Source of the DNA: Talpa occidentalis
Lineage: Eukaryota; Chordata; Mammalia; Eulipotyphla; Talpidae
Direction: 5' to 3'
DNA: 64,000 bases
Assembly: GCF_014898055.3 (NCBI RefSeq)
Contig: NW_023601754.1
Span: 52,383,013-52,447,012 of the forward strand
Part shown: in pieces, positions 43,946 through 55,900 of the stretch
Position numbering within the stretch: position 1 is the first letter of the stretch
Layout of the letters: every line of letters starts with the position of its first letter
The notes under the pieces: generated by a model
Databases searched by the model: none
The model's input: only the letters and a program-made list of their open reading frames with translations
Told to the model about the DNA's origin: nothing
Position numbers and translations under genes: made by a program

Positions 43946-46900
43946 GTGAGTGCCCCCCGCAGCCGCCCAGCGGGGGCCCGGAGCCCACATCTCCCTTTGG
44001 CCCAGGGGAGTGGGGCCCTCCGGTCCAGAGTCCCTTGCACCCTGGAGCTTAGCACGTTGAGGGCCCTGGCCATACCTCTCCCCCTCGACTGCTGTGGCTC
44101 CCCCCGGGGGGACCTTTGCCCGAGGTGCCCCCAACACCTGCTCAGTTCACCTCCTCCCTGCACGTGGGCCTCCCGCAGGGCTCCTCCTTGGATGGGGCTC
44201 CCTGACACCCGCCTGCTACCTGCAACACCTCCCTGCACCCTAGTTCTGCTCGTCAGTCATGCCCATGCACCACCCCCACACCCTGCACCCCGCCTTCTCT
44301 CATCCCCCCAGGGCTAAGGGGGACCCTCTCCCCTCCTCTGGAACTCTGCCCACCATCCAATCACCGCCCCCACCCCCATCCTTCTGTTAGCAGGCAGAAT
44401 GTGGGGCACCCTGGACCCCCTAACTCTAAATAGGCCCTGCCATCCACTGCAGAAAGACACCCGCCGAGCACATGGGCCTTCCGTGGAACATAACTTTAAT
44501 ACAGGTGGCGTGCGAGAGGGAGCAGAGAAGGGGTAGGGTCCCCAACACCCAGGGGCCGCCCAGAGCAGGGCAGCGGAGGCCGAGAGCCTGCCCCGGCCTA
44601 GGGCGCCTGCCGTGGGGACCCACAGGAGAGGGCGGGGGCCAGGCAGGCCTGGGAGGGAAGGAGCAGAATCAAAGTGCAAGTCAAGACAAAGGCCCCCCCT
44701 CGCCTCCCCACGTCCCTCACCACATCCCAGGGGTCCCTGCACGAGCCCCAGGCGGAGAACCGGCGCCTCGTCCTGCGTCTCTGCCCCACGTGCCTCCTCC
44801 AGGGCTCCTGTCTGGCTCTGCCCCTTTCTCGGTCCTTCTCCCCTTCTTTTTGCTTCTTCCCCTCCCCCCAGCTCCTCCCTTCCTTGGCAGTGAACCTGGG
44901 ACCTCCCTCTCCTGGGAGATTCCACTGTTACACTTCCTGCCCTTGTTTAGTCACTCAGCAACCCCTTGGGGCCTCCCTCCCGGTGCAAGGGATTAAGACG
45001 CAGCACTGTGAGGCTGTGTGCCAGCACGCGTGCGATCCCCGGCCGGGGAGTGACCCACAGGGCACTTCTGTCTCCCCGCTGCTCCCCTCAGCCGGGTGTT
45101 TCAGTGGATCTGCCTGCTCTGCTCCCCGTTCTGTCTCTGGGGAGTCCTCTCACTCCACACCTCTGGCCTGCACCCCAGCTCTTGTGTGCATCAATATTTT
45201 TTAAGGAATTTTTTTTTAAGATTTATGTATTTATGCATACAAGCTGGGGTACAGGGCAGAGGTGCAGGGGTGAGAGGATTCACCAGAGACAGAGTGGGGA
45301 ACAGAACAGGCAGACTGACGAAACACACTGCTGAGGGGAGCAGCGGGCGAGTCACGGGAGCTCTGCTGCGCCATGTGGGAATCTCCCTGCCGCAGAGGCT
45401 GCAGATTGCTTCATAATGTGGTGTTTAACCCCTTGCACCACCAGGGAGGCCCCAAATAAATAAATCTTTTTAAAAAAACAGGCCCACAGAGCCTCACCCC
45501 CCCACACCCCCCGCAGACAAGAGCGCCCAGTCCTCTGGGAGCCCCCAGAGCCCCACGGGTCCTTCTCTGTCTGGTCTAGGAGGGCTGGGCACTTTCCAAA
45601 GTTCCCCAGGAATCTCCTGAGCAGCCTGGGCCTGGGGGTCTGCCTGGACCCACAGAATGGCCCGGCCCAAGCCCACCAGCCACGGCAGCAGGCAGCCTGG
45701 GCTGGCAGGAGGCTGGAGGCAGCCTTTGAGGGAGAGAAGGTGGGGTAGAGCAGGATAGGCTCCCGGTGGGCAGGGAGAGGGCCTGCTGGCTTCCTGGAGG
45801 AGGAGGTCTGCCCCTCTCCTGGGGAGGAGCAAGGGAAGTGAAAGACCAGGGAGCCTCGGAGGGGAATTCCTTTCAGCACAGAGCAACACACAGCACGAGT
45901 TCCGGTTGCACGCCGAGGCCGAAGTCCTGGGTGGCCAGCCTCCCTGCGGAGCCCAAGGGATGCTGGGTGCCCAGGCCTGCCTCTGAGGGTGTTCCGTGAC
46001 ATCCTGTCCTGGGCTGTGCCCACCTCCCTCCCACCCCTGCCTCTGTCCCTCCCCATGGGCTCCCCTCAGGGACTGACACAGGCCACTGGCCACACTTGGG
46101 CCCCCCTCGTGGCCTCTGTGCGGGCTCAGTCTGAGTCTTGAAGGTGACATCTTTTACTGGGGGCACAGTCAAGCCCTCAAAAGTGGGGTCTCTGGAAGGC
46201 GGGAGAGGAACTCAGAGGCCAGGGTCAGGAAGGAGCAGCCGGGCCACTGGGGCCCCAAGATAGACAGGGGTCCTTGACTCCTTGGGCTTTCTGCAGGGAC
46301 CCTGGTCACTGCCTTGACCTCCCACTCAGGCCTCCAGCAGCCAAGTCCCCGGTGCATGGCTGCCAAGAACCCCAGGTTCTGGATCCTGGGGTCCTACCCA
46401 CTGCCCCCCTGTGTTGCAGTACCTGTCCCGGAGTCTGGGCCTGGACTCTATGGCCTTCAGCTACCTGCAGACCACCTTTGGCGTGCTTCAGCTGCTGGGG
46501 GGCCCTGTGTTTGGCAGGTATGTGCAGGGGCAGGCTGGGGCCCTGGCCCCTCAAGGGCCATGGGCGGGGTCATGCCAGGTTGCTGGGCCTCACACTGGGC
46601 CCCACTGGGGTGGCGGCAGCTCCCAGGCCCTCTGAGGCCCTGGGAGAAAGCTTTGGCCACCCTGCCCCAGGCACCCCCACCCACAACATCCAGAGGGAGG
46701 TTTCACTGGTGAGGAGCCCAGTGCGCCCCCCCCAGAGCTGGGGTCCCGCCAGCGATGAAAAGCAAAGCCATTCTGGGCCCCACCATCCTCACAGCCACCT
46801 CCCTGGCCAGGCTGTGGGCCGTGGGCCCGGCTCCCGGGCAGTGCCAGAATGGGCATCACGGGTCCACTGTGAGCTCCCGGTGTGGCCCCCAGGTTCGCGG

Positions 46901-49900
46901 ACCAGCGGGGGGCGCGGGCTGCCTTCACGCTGTCCTTCCTGGCGGCCTCAGCGCTCTACCTGCTCCTGGTGGCCGCCTGCAGCCCGGCCCTCCCCGGCGT
47001 GCCCTTGCTCTTCGCCTCCCGCCTGCCCTCGGTGTTCATGCACACGCTGCCAGGTAGGCAGGCGGGCGCCCGCGGAGGGCGGGCGGGCAGCGGGGTGGGG
47101 GCTGCCGGGCCGGCCTGAGTCAGGGGCAGGAGGGGGCCTCCGGGTGCTGGTCTAGGTCAGGGCGCCGGGGGGTGGTGTGGGGCCTGGCCAGGTGGGGGCA
47201 GGTCAGAAAAGTGATGGGGCTCGGGGAGCAGGGCCGGAGGGGCGCGTGCTGCTGGCCTTCCAGTCTCGTGCAGGGGACGTGACCTATGGGGTCGGGCCAG
47301 GTAGTGGTGGGGGCCCCGCAGGCCGCACCCCTCAGCCCCCCTCCGCCCCCAGCCGCCCAGATGGTGGTCACCGACCTGACGACGCCGGAGGAGCGCCCCT
47401 CGGCCCTGGGCCGGCTCGGCCTGTGCTTCGGCGTGGGCGTCATCCTCGGCTCCCTGCTGGGCGGGACCCTCAGCACCTCGTGCGGGTGAGGGGCGGGGCA
47501 CGTGCCCCTGGAGCGCCGGCGAGGCAGGGCGCGGGCGCCGTCAGCGCGGTCGGGCTGGTGGGTCACGCGCGGCTGCAGCTCAGGCCTCGGCCCGGCCCCA
47601 GCCCCGCTCTGCGCCTCGCCGTCCCGCCTGCTCGCGGAGCCAGCTGGGGTGGGCGGGGCCCGCGGGGAGGGTGGGCGGGGACGGGAGGGGCGGGGCCTGG
47701 CTTGAAGGGCGGGGCCCGCGGGGAGGGTGGGCGGGGACGGGAGGGGCGGGGCCTAGTTTGGAGGGGCGGGGCCGGCACGGAGAGGGGCGGGGAGCGGGTG
47801 CCCGGGTCGGGCCAGAGTTCGGGGGAGCGGTTGCGGCGAGCGGGGTGGGCAGTGGCTGGGGGTGTCGGGGCCTTCAGGGACTGGGAGCCGGCGGGGGTGC
47901 CCAGCGGCGGGGCGGGCTGGCCGGCGGGGGCGGGGCGACCGGGTGGGCGGGCGGCGGGGCGGGGCGACGGGGCGGGCGGGGCCGTGTGGGCGGGGCCAGC
48001 TGGTGGGCGGGGCGGAGCCACTGGGTGGGCGGGGGGCCTGGGCGGGGCCACCGGGTGGGCGGGGCGGCGGGCCCTCAGTGGGGCCGAAGGCGGCGCGGCC
48101 GGCAGGGGGCGCCGTCGCCCCGCGCTGAGACCCCACCTGGCCAGGCCATCTGGCCCCCCCAGACTGGGAGCCGGCGCCCCAGAGTGCCCCCCGCGCACCC
48201 CCTGGGGAAAGGCCCAGCGCCCACTCCCAGCGGCCTCCTCACCGGGGTGGGCCCCGCGCCTTGCGCCCTGGCGGACGCCGGGCCTTGGTGCGGTCACAGG
48301 CCCCTGCCCCGCCTGGCGGACGCCTGCGCGGGTGGTCGCCTGCCCGCCCGGGGCCAGCCCGGGTGCCCTCCGCGGGCCAGGGAGAGGCTGGCCAGCCCTC
48401 GTCCTGCGTGCCTGCCAGCCCGTGCCCGGACCCCCGAGGGCCCCCGACCAGCCTGCGGTGGCAGAGGCAGGAGGTGCTGGCCAAGCCCCAGGGAGGGGTC
48501 GGGGCACAGCGGCCAGTCCTGCTCCCCCGCGGCTCCTGCAGCCCCCGTGCTCGTCTCTGCGGGGGAGCAGGACTGGGGGCTGGGCCTCGGGCCCTGTGAG
48601 CAGGGCGTCCACAGGAGGGGCGTCCACAGGAGGGGCGTCCACGGGAGGGGCGTCCACAGGAGGGGCGTCCACAGGAGGGGCGTCCACGGGAGGGGCGTCC
48701 ACGGGAGGGGCGTCCACAGGAGGGGCGTCCACAGGAGGGTCACTCGCAGGGGAAGAGAGGCAGGCAGGCAGGGAGCCCCCAGAACCACCCGCCCCCCATT
48801 CCATATCTGCCCCCAGACACGGGAACCCCCCAGCCCACAACCTGTGCCTCATCCAGTCACATCCACCCTGACAGGGCAGCCGGCAGGGAGCCGCCTCCAT
48901 CAGTGCTCTGGGCCTGCGGGTGAGGGGAGACGTCCTACACACAACACACACAGACACACACCTCACACCCCACAAACCCCATACCTCACACCCCACACAC
49001 ACCTCACACACCACACACACACACCACATGCACCCCGCACACATACCACACACACCACACACACACTTCACACACATCACACACACCACACACACCATGC
49101 GCACCATACACACACCTCACACACCCCACACACACCACGCACACACCATGCACACACCATGCACACACCACGCATACACCACACACACCATGCACACACC
49201 ACACACACATACCACACACACCACACACACATACCACACACACCACACACACACCACGCACACACACCACACACCACATCACACACCACACGCCACACCA
49301 CCCATACACCACACACACACCACACACACCGCTGATGCCCACTCCTGCCTCTTCCTCCTCCAGCTGCTGACCCAGAAGGCACCGCTCACTTCCCTCTCCC
49401 AGAACCCCGAGATCACCTCCACTCCTGCCCTGCCCCCCAGAACATTCCATCAGCTTCCTGCCTCTCACTGAGGTCTGAGGTGCTTTGTAACCTCGCCTCT
49501 CCTTTGATGAATGGGGAAGCTGAGGTGCTGCAGAGGGTGAGGCTCCCCAGGAGCTCGCAGGCCCAGGAGAGCCGGCTCCGGCCCAGCGCCCCACGGCGAG
49601 GCCAGCGCCCGCTCCCCTCGTTGGCCTCCTGCCACTCCAGGCACAGGGTGGGCGAGACGGGACCCCTGCACCCCAGCGGCCCTTCCCCTTGCATACAGCA
49701 GGTCTCCTCAGCCGCCACCCCCTACACCCGCCTCCCCATGCCCGAACCCCGAGACAGCCCTGCACTGCCCCAGCTGCCTGGAGCAGGTGGAGGAAGGAAG
49801 TGGCCTTGGCAGCTGGGCCGGGCACCGGTCTAACTGGCCTGGGCCCGCTTGAGCTCGGGCCGGGAGCCACTCCCACGAGGCCGGCCGGGCCCTGAGTCAC

Positions 49901-52900
49901 TTAGCGGAGGGCCAGCTGCGGCGCAGCGGGGGGCCAGGAGCCCAGGCAGCCGGGGCTGGCGTGGGGAGCCGGCTGTCAGGTGCTGGGGCTGTCGCCCACC
50001 ACCACCCCCGAGTGCCGAGGCCCCGGCCACCTGCGCGTCCTGGGTGCACCTGCGGGTGGCCGGCACCCAAGGGCTCTGCCCTCCCAGAGGGTCTGGATGG
50101 GGGCAGACGCCCTCGGCAGGCCCCCGCATGCGCCTGGAGAATTGGGGTTCTGGGCTGGGGAAGCGTCCGCTGCCTGCCTTGAGGAGGGTGGGTGCCTCTG
50201 GTTCCGGGTGTCCCCGGGCGAGCCCGGGCATCAGCTGGCCGGCCAGTGGCCCACCCGCGCCCGGCCTCGGTGACTCAGCAGACAGAGCCTTTGCCGCCTC
50301 TTATCTGCAGGCCCGGGCGGACCTTATCGGGGCCCTTTGGTCTGGGCGAGGGAGCAGGAAGCTCTTATCCCGCTGGCAGGTTTCCGGCGGCGACACCCCA
50401 GCTTCCCCGCCAGTTAATGAGCAGCTACTGGGGCTGCGAGGACAGTCCCCGGGCAGCGGTGACTCACCCGTCGGGCAAGGGACAGCACCGGAGGCCGGAC
50501 AGCCTGGCGCAGCTTGGCAAGGGCGCCGCACGTGGCCGAGCTCGGGGGCCGGGCGGGCCGGGTGGGGGCACAGGCTGAGGAAGCCCCTGCGCTGCCCGCC
50601 ATTTCCCTTCCTCTTTGGCAGCTTGTCCCGGGGGCAGCAGAGAAAGCATGGAGTGGGGACGACACCCCACTTCCCCTGGGGGACATGCGGGCCCCGACAC
50701 CCGCCCAGGCCCCCCAGGGTCCTGTGCCTGTCTGTTCCCTGGCATGAGCCAAGAGATGGGCGCGAGTAAGGCAAGGGGCTTGGCTCCCTGCCACCCACCC
50801 TGGCTGGTCACCAGCCCCCCAAAATAGCCTCTAAGTGGCCGCCTCTGCACCCACACATTTCCGGGCATGTGGCAAAGAAAGCAGGTTTTGTTTCTGCCGG
50901 CCCGGCCCGGGGCAGTGACGTGCGGCCTCTGGGGGCCCGTCCTGCCCCTGCTGCCCTGCTCGCGTCACAGGCCTTTCCCGCGGCCGGGGGGCTGTGGGGC
51001 TGCGCCCGACCCTCTGCTGGGCCGGACCCTCCAGCCCGCCAGGCAAGGGACGCCCGGGGCCAGAGAGCTGACCAGGCAGCGCCCTGGGCCGGGGACCGGG
51101 AGGGTCAGCGACGGGGGCGGGGGGGGGCAGCACAGGTCGTGCAGTGCCAGCTCCCCCGAGCCCACGCGAGCCCAGGGGTCCCCACCTGCGCAGTGAGGGC
51201 GACGGGGGGCCCGCCCGGGGCCTCCGCCCGCGTCTCCCTGGAGCTCTGCGTGCGGCTCCCCCCGCTGCCGAGGCGCGGGCCCGCGGAGCCTTCCTCGAAC
51301 GCCCGGGAGGACCCAGGACAGCGTGGGGCGGGCCCCGGTTACAAGTGCAGGGGGGTCTCCTGGATTTGGGGCTCAGGCGAGGTCCGGGGCTGTCCCTGAG
51401 AGGGCCTTGCTCACCGCCTGGGGGCCCTCCCGGCCCAGCGGCCCTTCTCAGAGGACAGGGTGCCCGCGGGAGGCGGGCCAGGCCCCGGGGCACGGGAGTC
51501 TCCCCCTGGGCGGCTCGGGGGCGGCCCGGTGGGGCACAGCCGCGGGAGGAGGTGACGGGCACAGCGGCCGCCCGGGGCCTCCCTTCAGGGGCTCGAGGGC
51601 CCAGGTTCCTGGGGTGACTCACGGCGGAAAAACGCTTCCCCAGAAGAGAAAGCGCCGGGCCAGGGCGGAGCGGCAGGAGGAGGCCGGCGGGATCGGCCTT
51701 CAGGCGCCGAAGTCCCCCCAGGCCCAGCAAAGCAGAGGGGCCCTGGGGCAGCAGGGCAGCCCCACCTCCGTGCCCCCCAGAACGCTGCTCCTGGGAGACC
51801 CCACGCCCACCCCCAGCACTGCCTGGGGCGTCCCCGGCCCGGTTCTCGCGCCGCTGGGCCGCTGCCCGGACGCGCGTTTCATCCACTCCTTGCGCGGCCG
51901 CCAAGACGTGTCCCCGCGGCCCCGGCCCCGGCCCGTGCGGACAGGCGTGAGCCGCTCCCCGCCGTCGGGGCCTCCGTGTGACCAGAGGCGCAGGCGGGTG
52001 GTCCCGGGCCCTGGACCGAGCCCCGGTCGCCCCCCCTGTCGCCCCAGGGTTCAGTGTCCTGCCTTGCTGGCCTTCGTGGCCAACCTCCTGGGCGCCGTCC
52101 TCAGCGTCACCTGCATCCCCGCCAGCACCAAAGGGGCGCAGGCCCCGGCGGCCCCACCAGGTGAGCCCCCAGGCACGCCCCCAGCCCCCAGACGCCAGGG
52201 CGAGGCGCGGGCCCTCCGCGGCCACCAGCCGGCACCCGGGCCTCGGGCTGGGCTCCCTGACGCCCTGCAGGGACCGGCGCCCACCGCGTGTGCGGCCAGA
52301 GCGGCCCCTGGGCCTCTGCCTGGGACTGACCCCTGGGGCTGGAGGCCCAGGGAGGCTGCGGCAGAAGCAGCGGGGGGACCGGACAGAGGAGCCCAGCTCG
52401 GAGGCCCCGACCACCAGCAGGGCGGGGGCACAGATGCCCGCCCCGGGGCCTGCGGCCTCCGTGGCTCTGACGGCCCCCCGCGGCCCAGGGGGGGCAGGGC
52501 CAGCGTCTTTGACCTGAAGGCCATCACCCGCCTGCTGCTGCTGCCCGGCGTGCTGCCGGTGTTCCTGGTCAAGGTGGTGTCCAGCTTCCCCTCAGGTGAG
52601 CCCGGCCCGGGCGGGGGCTGTGCCAGGGCCCCTCCCCCCCGCCGGGCTGCTCCCCTGACCTCCTGCCCCCCCAGGGCTCTTCATGGTCATGTTCTCCATC
52701 ATCTCCATGGACTTCTTCCAGCTGGGGGCCGCCCAGGCTGGCTACCTCGGGTCCTTCTTCGGGGTGCTCCAGATGGTGAGTGTGCCGCACGCGGGGCGAG
52801 GGTCCCTGCACTCCCGCCTTCCCCGTTACCCACCTCCGCACCCCTCAGGCTCAGGGTCATGCCAGCGTCCACCAGGGCTCCTGGCCTTGGGCGGGAGAGG

Positions 52901-55900
52901 CTCGCAGGGACGTCAGGATCCTAAGGGGCTGTCACCCCGCACCCTGCTGTCTTTGTGGGGTACCCTGCATCTGGCAACTTGGGTCCAGGGGTGCCCTGGA
53001 AGCAGTTTGAGGGGGCAGCGTCCTGTCAGCCAGCCCCCTGGACCCAGCACAAGGTCAAGCCCAACCCTGCCCCTCTGGGCGTCTACACCGGTCGTGGGGG
53101 GTGGGGACAGGTGGTCGTGGGGGGCAGGGACAGGTGGCGGCTGGAAGGGCTATTCTCAGACCGGGGGGCCCGGGGTTGGCCCAGACCCTGGTGCTAAGTT
53201 AGTCCTTCCTGGGAGGGCCTGGCCCCCACCCGTGGCCAGAGGGCCCGGGCTCGGGGCCAGGGAAGGCCGGAGGGTCGGGGAAAGCAGACCGAAGCAAAAC
53301 AAGAACAATTCCCCAGAGTTGGGCCCCTGAGGCCTGGTCTAGGGCTCCCTGCCTGCAGGGGCGGGGGTGGGCCTGGCCTGGACACACGAGGGGGCCCGGC
53401 CTGGACGCTGCGGAAGCAGGAGGACTCCTGGACCTCCTCTGACAAATGCCGGGACCCCGTGGTTGGGCTGGGGCACTGGAGGGTGACCGTTCCCCTGGGG
53501 CCAGGGCCCGCATGACTAGGAAGGGAGCAGCGGGGGAGGGGCGGGGGCCAGGACGGGGAGCACCCTCCGGGAGGGAGGCGACTCCTACACAGGGGCCCAG
53601 GCGACGGGGAGTACCCTCCTACACAGGGAGGCGACTCCTGGGGGCCCAGGCGCCTCCCCTGGGGATGGGGTTGGCTCTCAGGGTCAGGGAGCCCCTCGCT
53701 GCAGGCCAGCATCCACCAACCGTTTCCTCTCCGCCCAGGCAGTGGCTGCAGCCTGGCCCCAAGGGGCCCGCAGTATCCCCTGCTCCCTGTTTGGGGGGCT
53801 CCTGGGAGTCAGGGAGGGGTGGCAGCCCGGCTGGTCTAGCGACAGAGGACACTGGTCCCTGCAGACCCTCCTGTGTGCTCCCCCCGCCCGCTTGGTCTTC
53901 ACCTGGGGCCCAGGCATGGCCCCAAGTGATGTGGGGTGAGGGGGTCACCCCTCCTCTGCACCTACCTACCAGGTGACTGGTACCTAGAAGGGGGGGTGCA
54001 GTCTCCCCCCTGAAATGGCCCTGGAGGGGCCCCGGCCTGGGGGGGGCTGCAGGCTAAGAGGCGGGGCCTGGGCTGGGAGCACCAGTGGCCGGGGTGGGGT
54101 AGGGGTGGTTTGGAGGGCCAGGAAGGGCTTGGCTCCCCTCCGAGGGGGGCTGGGGCTCCAGGAAGGTCCTGAAGGGTCCCTGGGCCAGGATGGGGGGGTG
54201 GGCGCAGGAGGATGGGGCTCTCCATGGGGGTTGGGGGGCCTCTCCACTGGTTGGGGGCTGGGGAGACAGTGGCTGCTGTGTTGTCGCCTCCAGTTTCGGG
54301 AAATGACCAGTGAGATGCCCGTCCGGGCCTTCTAGGGCTCAGGGGGAGCCGGCTGGCCTGAGGCCCGGGCTCCCCTGCCGCCTGGCCCTGAGAGACCCAC
54401 CACCACGATGAAGTGAGCCAAGATGAAGTGAGCCCCGAGGCAGGGTCCTTTTTTTTTTTTTTTTTTTTTTAAGATTTTTTTTTTTTATGCGCACAAGAGC
54501 TGGGGTGCAGGCCAGAGATGCAGGGGTGAGAGGATCCACCAGGGACAGAGCGGGGAGCAGAACTGGGGCACCCACTGAAATCCACTGCGGAGAGGAGCAG
54601 CGGGGAGATGGGAGGGGTCTGCCGCGCCCTGTGGGTAGCCCCCTGGCCGGGGACCGAACTCTGGCCCAGTGGCTGCGATAGCTTGAAAGCTCCGAGACTG
54701 AACCCCTGCACCCCCAGGGTGGCCCCGGAAGTGGGGGGGTTGTAAGAAGGACCTTCTCGGCGCTGTGGGTTGACTCTGTTCTGCCAGGTGGGTGGGAGGG
54801 GAGTGGCCCGTCCGGTTCTGCAGGTCTGGCGGGCACCCAGGCTGGGCCTCTGGCCCGGGCCCTGCTGAGCGGTGAGTGCTCCCAGAGGCCAGGGCACTTC
54901 CTGCCTGCCTGGCAAGGAGGCCAGGGCATGAGCCCCGCCCAGGGCACGGCCCCACCCAGGGCATGGGGAGCCCCGTCCTGGGCACAGGGACCCCGCCCGG
55001 CCTGGGAGCCGCCCGGGGCTGGGCCAGCCTGCTGAGTCACCGTGGCCCTGCTGCCGCCCTCGCCCGCACCCACCGGTGCTCTGGCCCCACCATCCACTGC
55101 CCCAGCCATGGACCTTGGAAAGTGCTCGGAGCCCCTGGCCTCAGGCTGCCAGCTGTTGCTGTGGTGGCTCCTGGGCGTGTGGGCACACCGGGGTGGCCCT
55201 GGTGGCAGTGGCTGCCTGCCCGGGCCAGGCTGCGGGGGGCCAGCGGGCAGAGGTCCCGGGCCAGCCACCCCCTCTGCTCCCAGACCCCAGTCTGTGCAAT
55301 GGGCAGGCCTAAGGGGGCGCTGAGGAAGAGTTGTTGGTGAGGAGGGACCCCGCGCCCCCGGAGGGCCCCGCTGCGCATCTGCAAATGACTCAGGGCGCCC
55401 GCCTGGCAGCAGTGAGCCGGCCCTCCTGATGCAGCCTGTGTGTGGGGGTGTCAGGCCGCCCCGCTTCCCCAGGGGCCTGCCGTCACCTGGGCCACCCTCC
55501 CCCGCCCTGGGCCTGGCACTGTCAGGGGGTGGGCAGGGAGCGTGGAGGTCTCAGCTGTGCCCCCCCCCGCCCTCCTAGGTCATCCAGGGCCTGGTCATCG
55601 GGCGGCTGAGCAGACACTTCTCGGAGGGGGCCCTGCTGCGGGCCAGCGTGCTGGTCTTCTGCTTGGTGGGCCTGGCCATGGTGAGCAGTGCCCCTCGGCC
55701 GCCCCCCAAAGAGGGCCCCGGGCTCACCTCCCGACCCTCTGCCCGGCCCGGGGTGCCCCTGACCCCTCCCCGCCCGGTGGGCCCGGCAGCCCCTTCACCA
55801 GGCCGCACCCCACAGGCGCTGATGTCCAGTGTCTTCCACTTCTGCCTCCTGATGCCGGGCCTGGTCTTCAGCCTGTGCGCCCTCCACGTGGTCACCGACA

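Larger units (their letters stand above)
47486..52047 (+). other. SLC22A18: SLC22A18 intron 4 (repeat-rich)
   Basis: This 4.6-kb intron is the largest of the gene. It holds a duplicated 57-bp GGGCGGGG-rich unit (about 47652-47765), further G-rich degenerate repeats to 48080, a CTCF-like motif at 48099, a 15-bp minisatellite (48605-48738), a CA-rich array (48935-49335) and a MIR fragment. From 49560 to 52040 there is only GC-rich unique sequence. Confidence 0.8.

Noticed and set aside
48920..49471. Thr/His-rich and Cys/Val-rich open frames over the CA array
   Set aside because: Products of the CA/TG simple repeat in all frames.
51323..52924. 533-codon plus-strand open frame
   Set aside because: It runs through SLC22A18 exons 5 and 6 and the introns around them. 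Conserved residues are confined to the two exons, with good splice sites at their edges. That both exons lie in one genomic frame does not restore the spliced frame.
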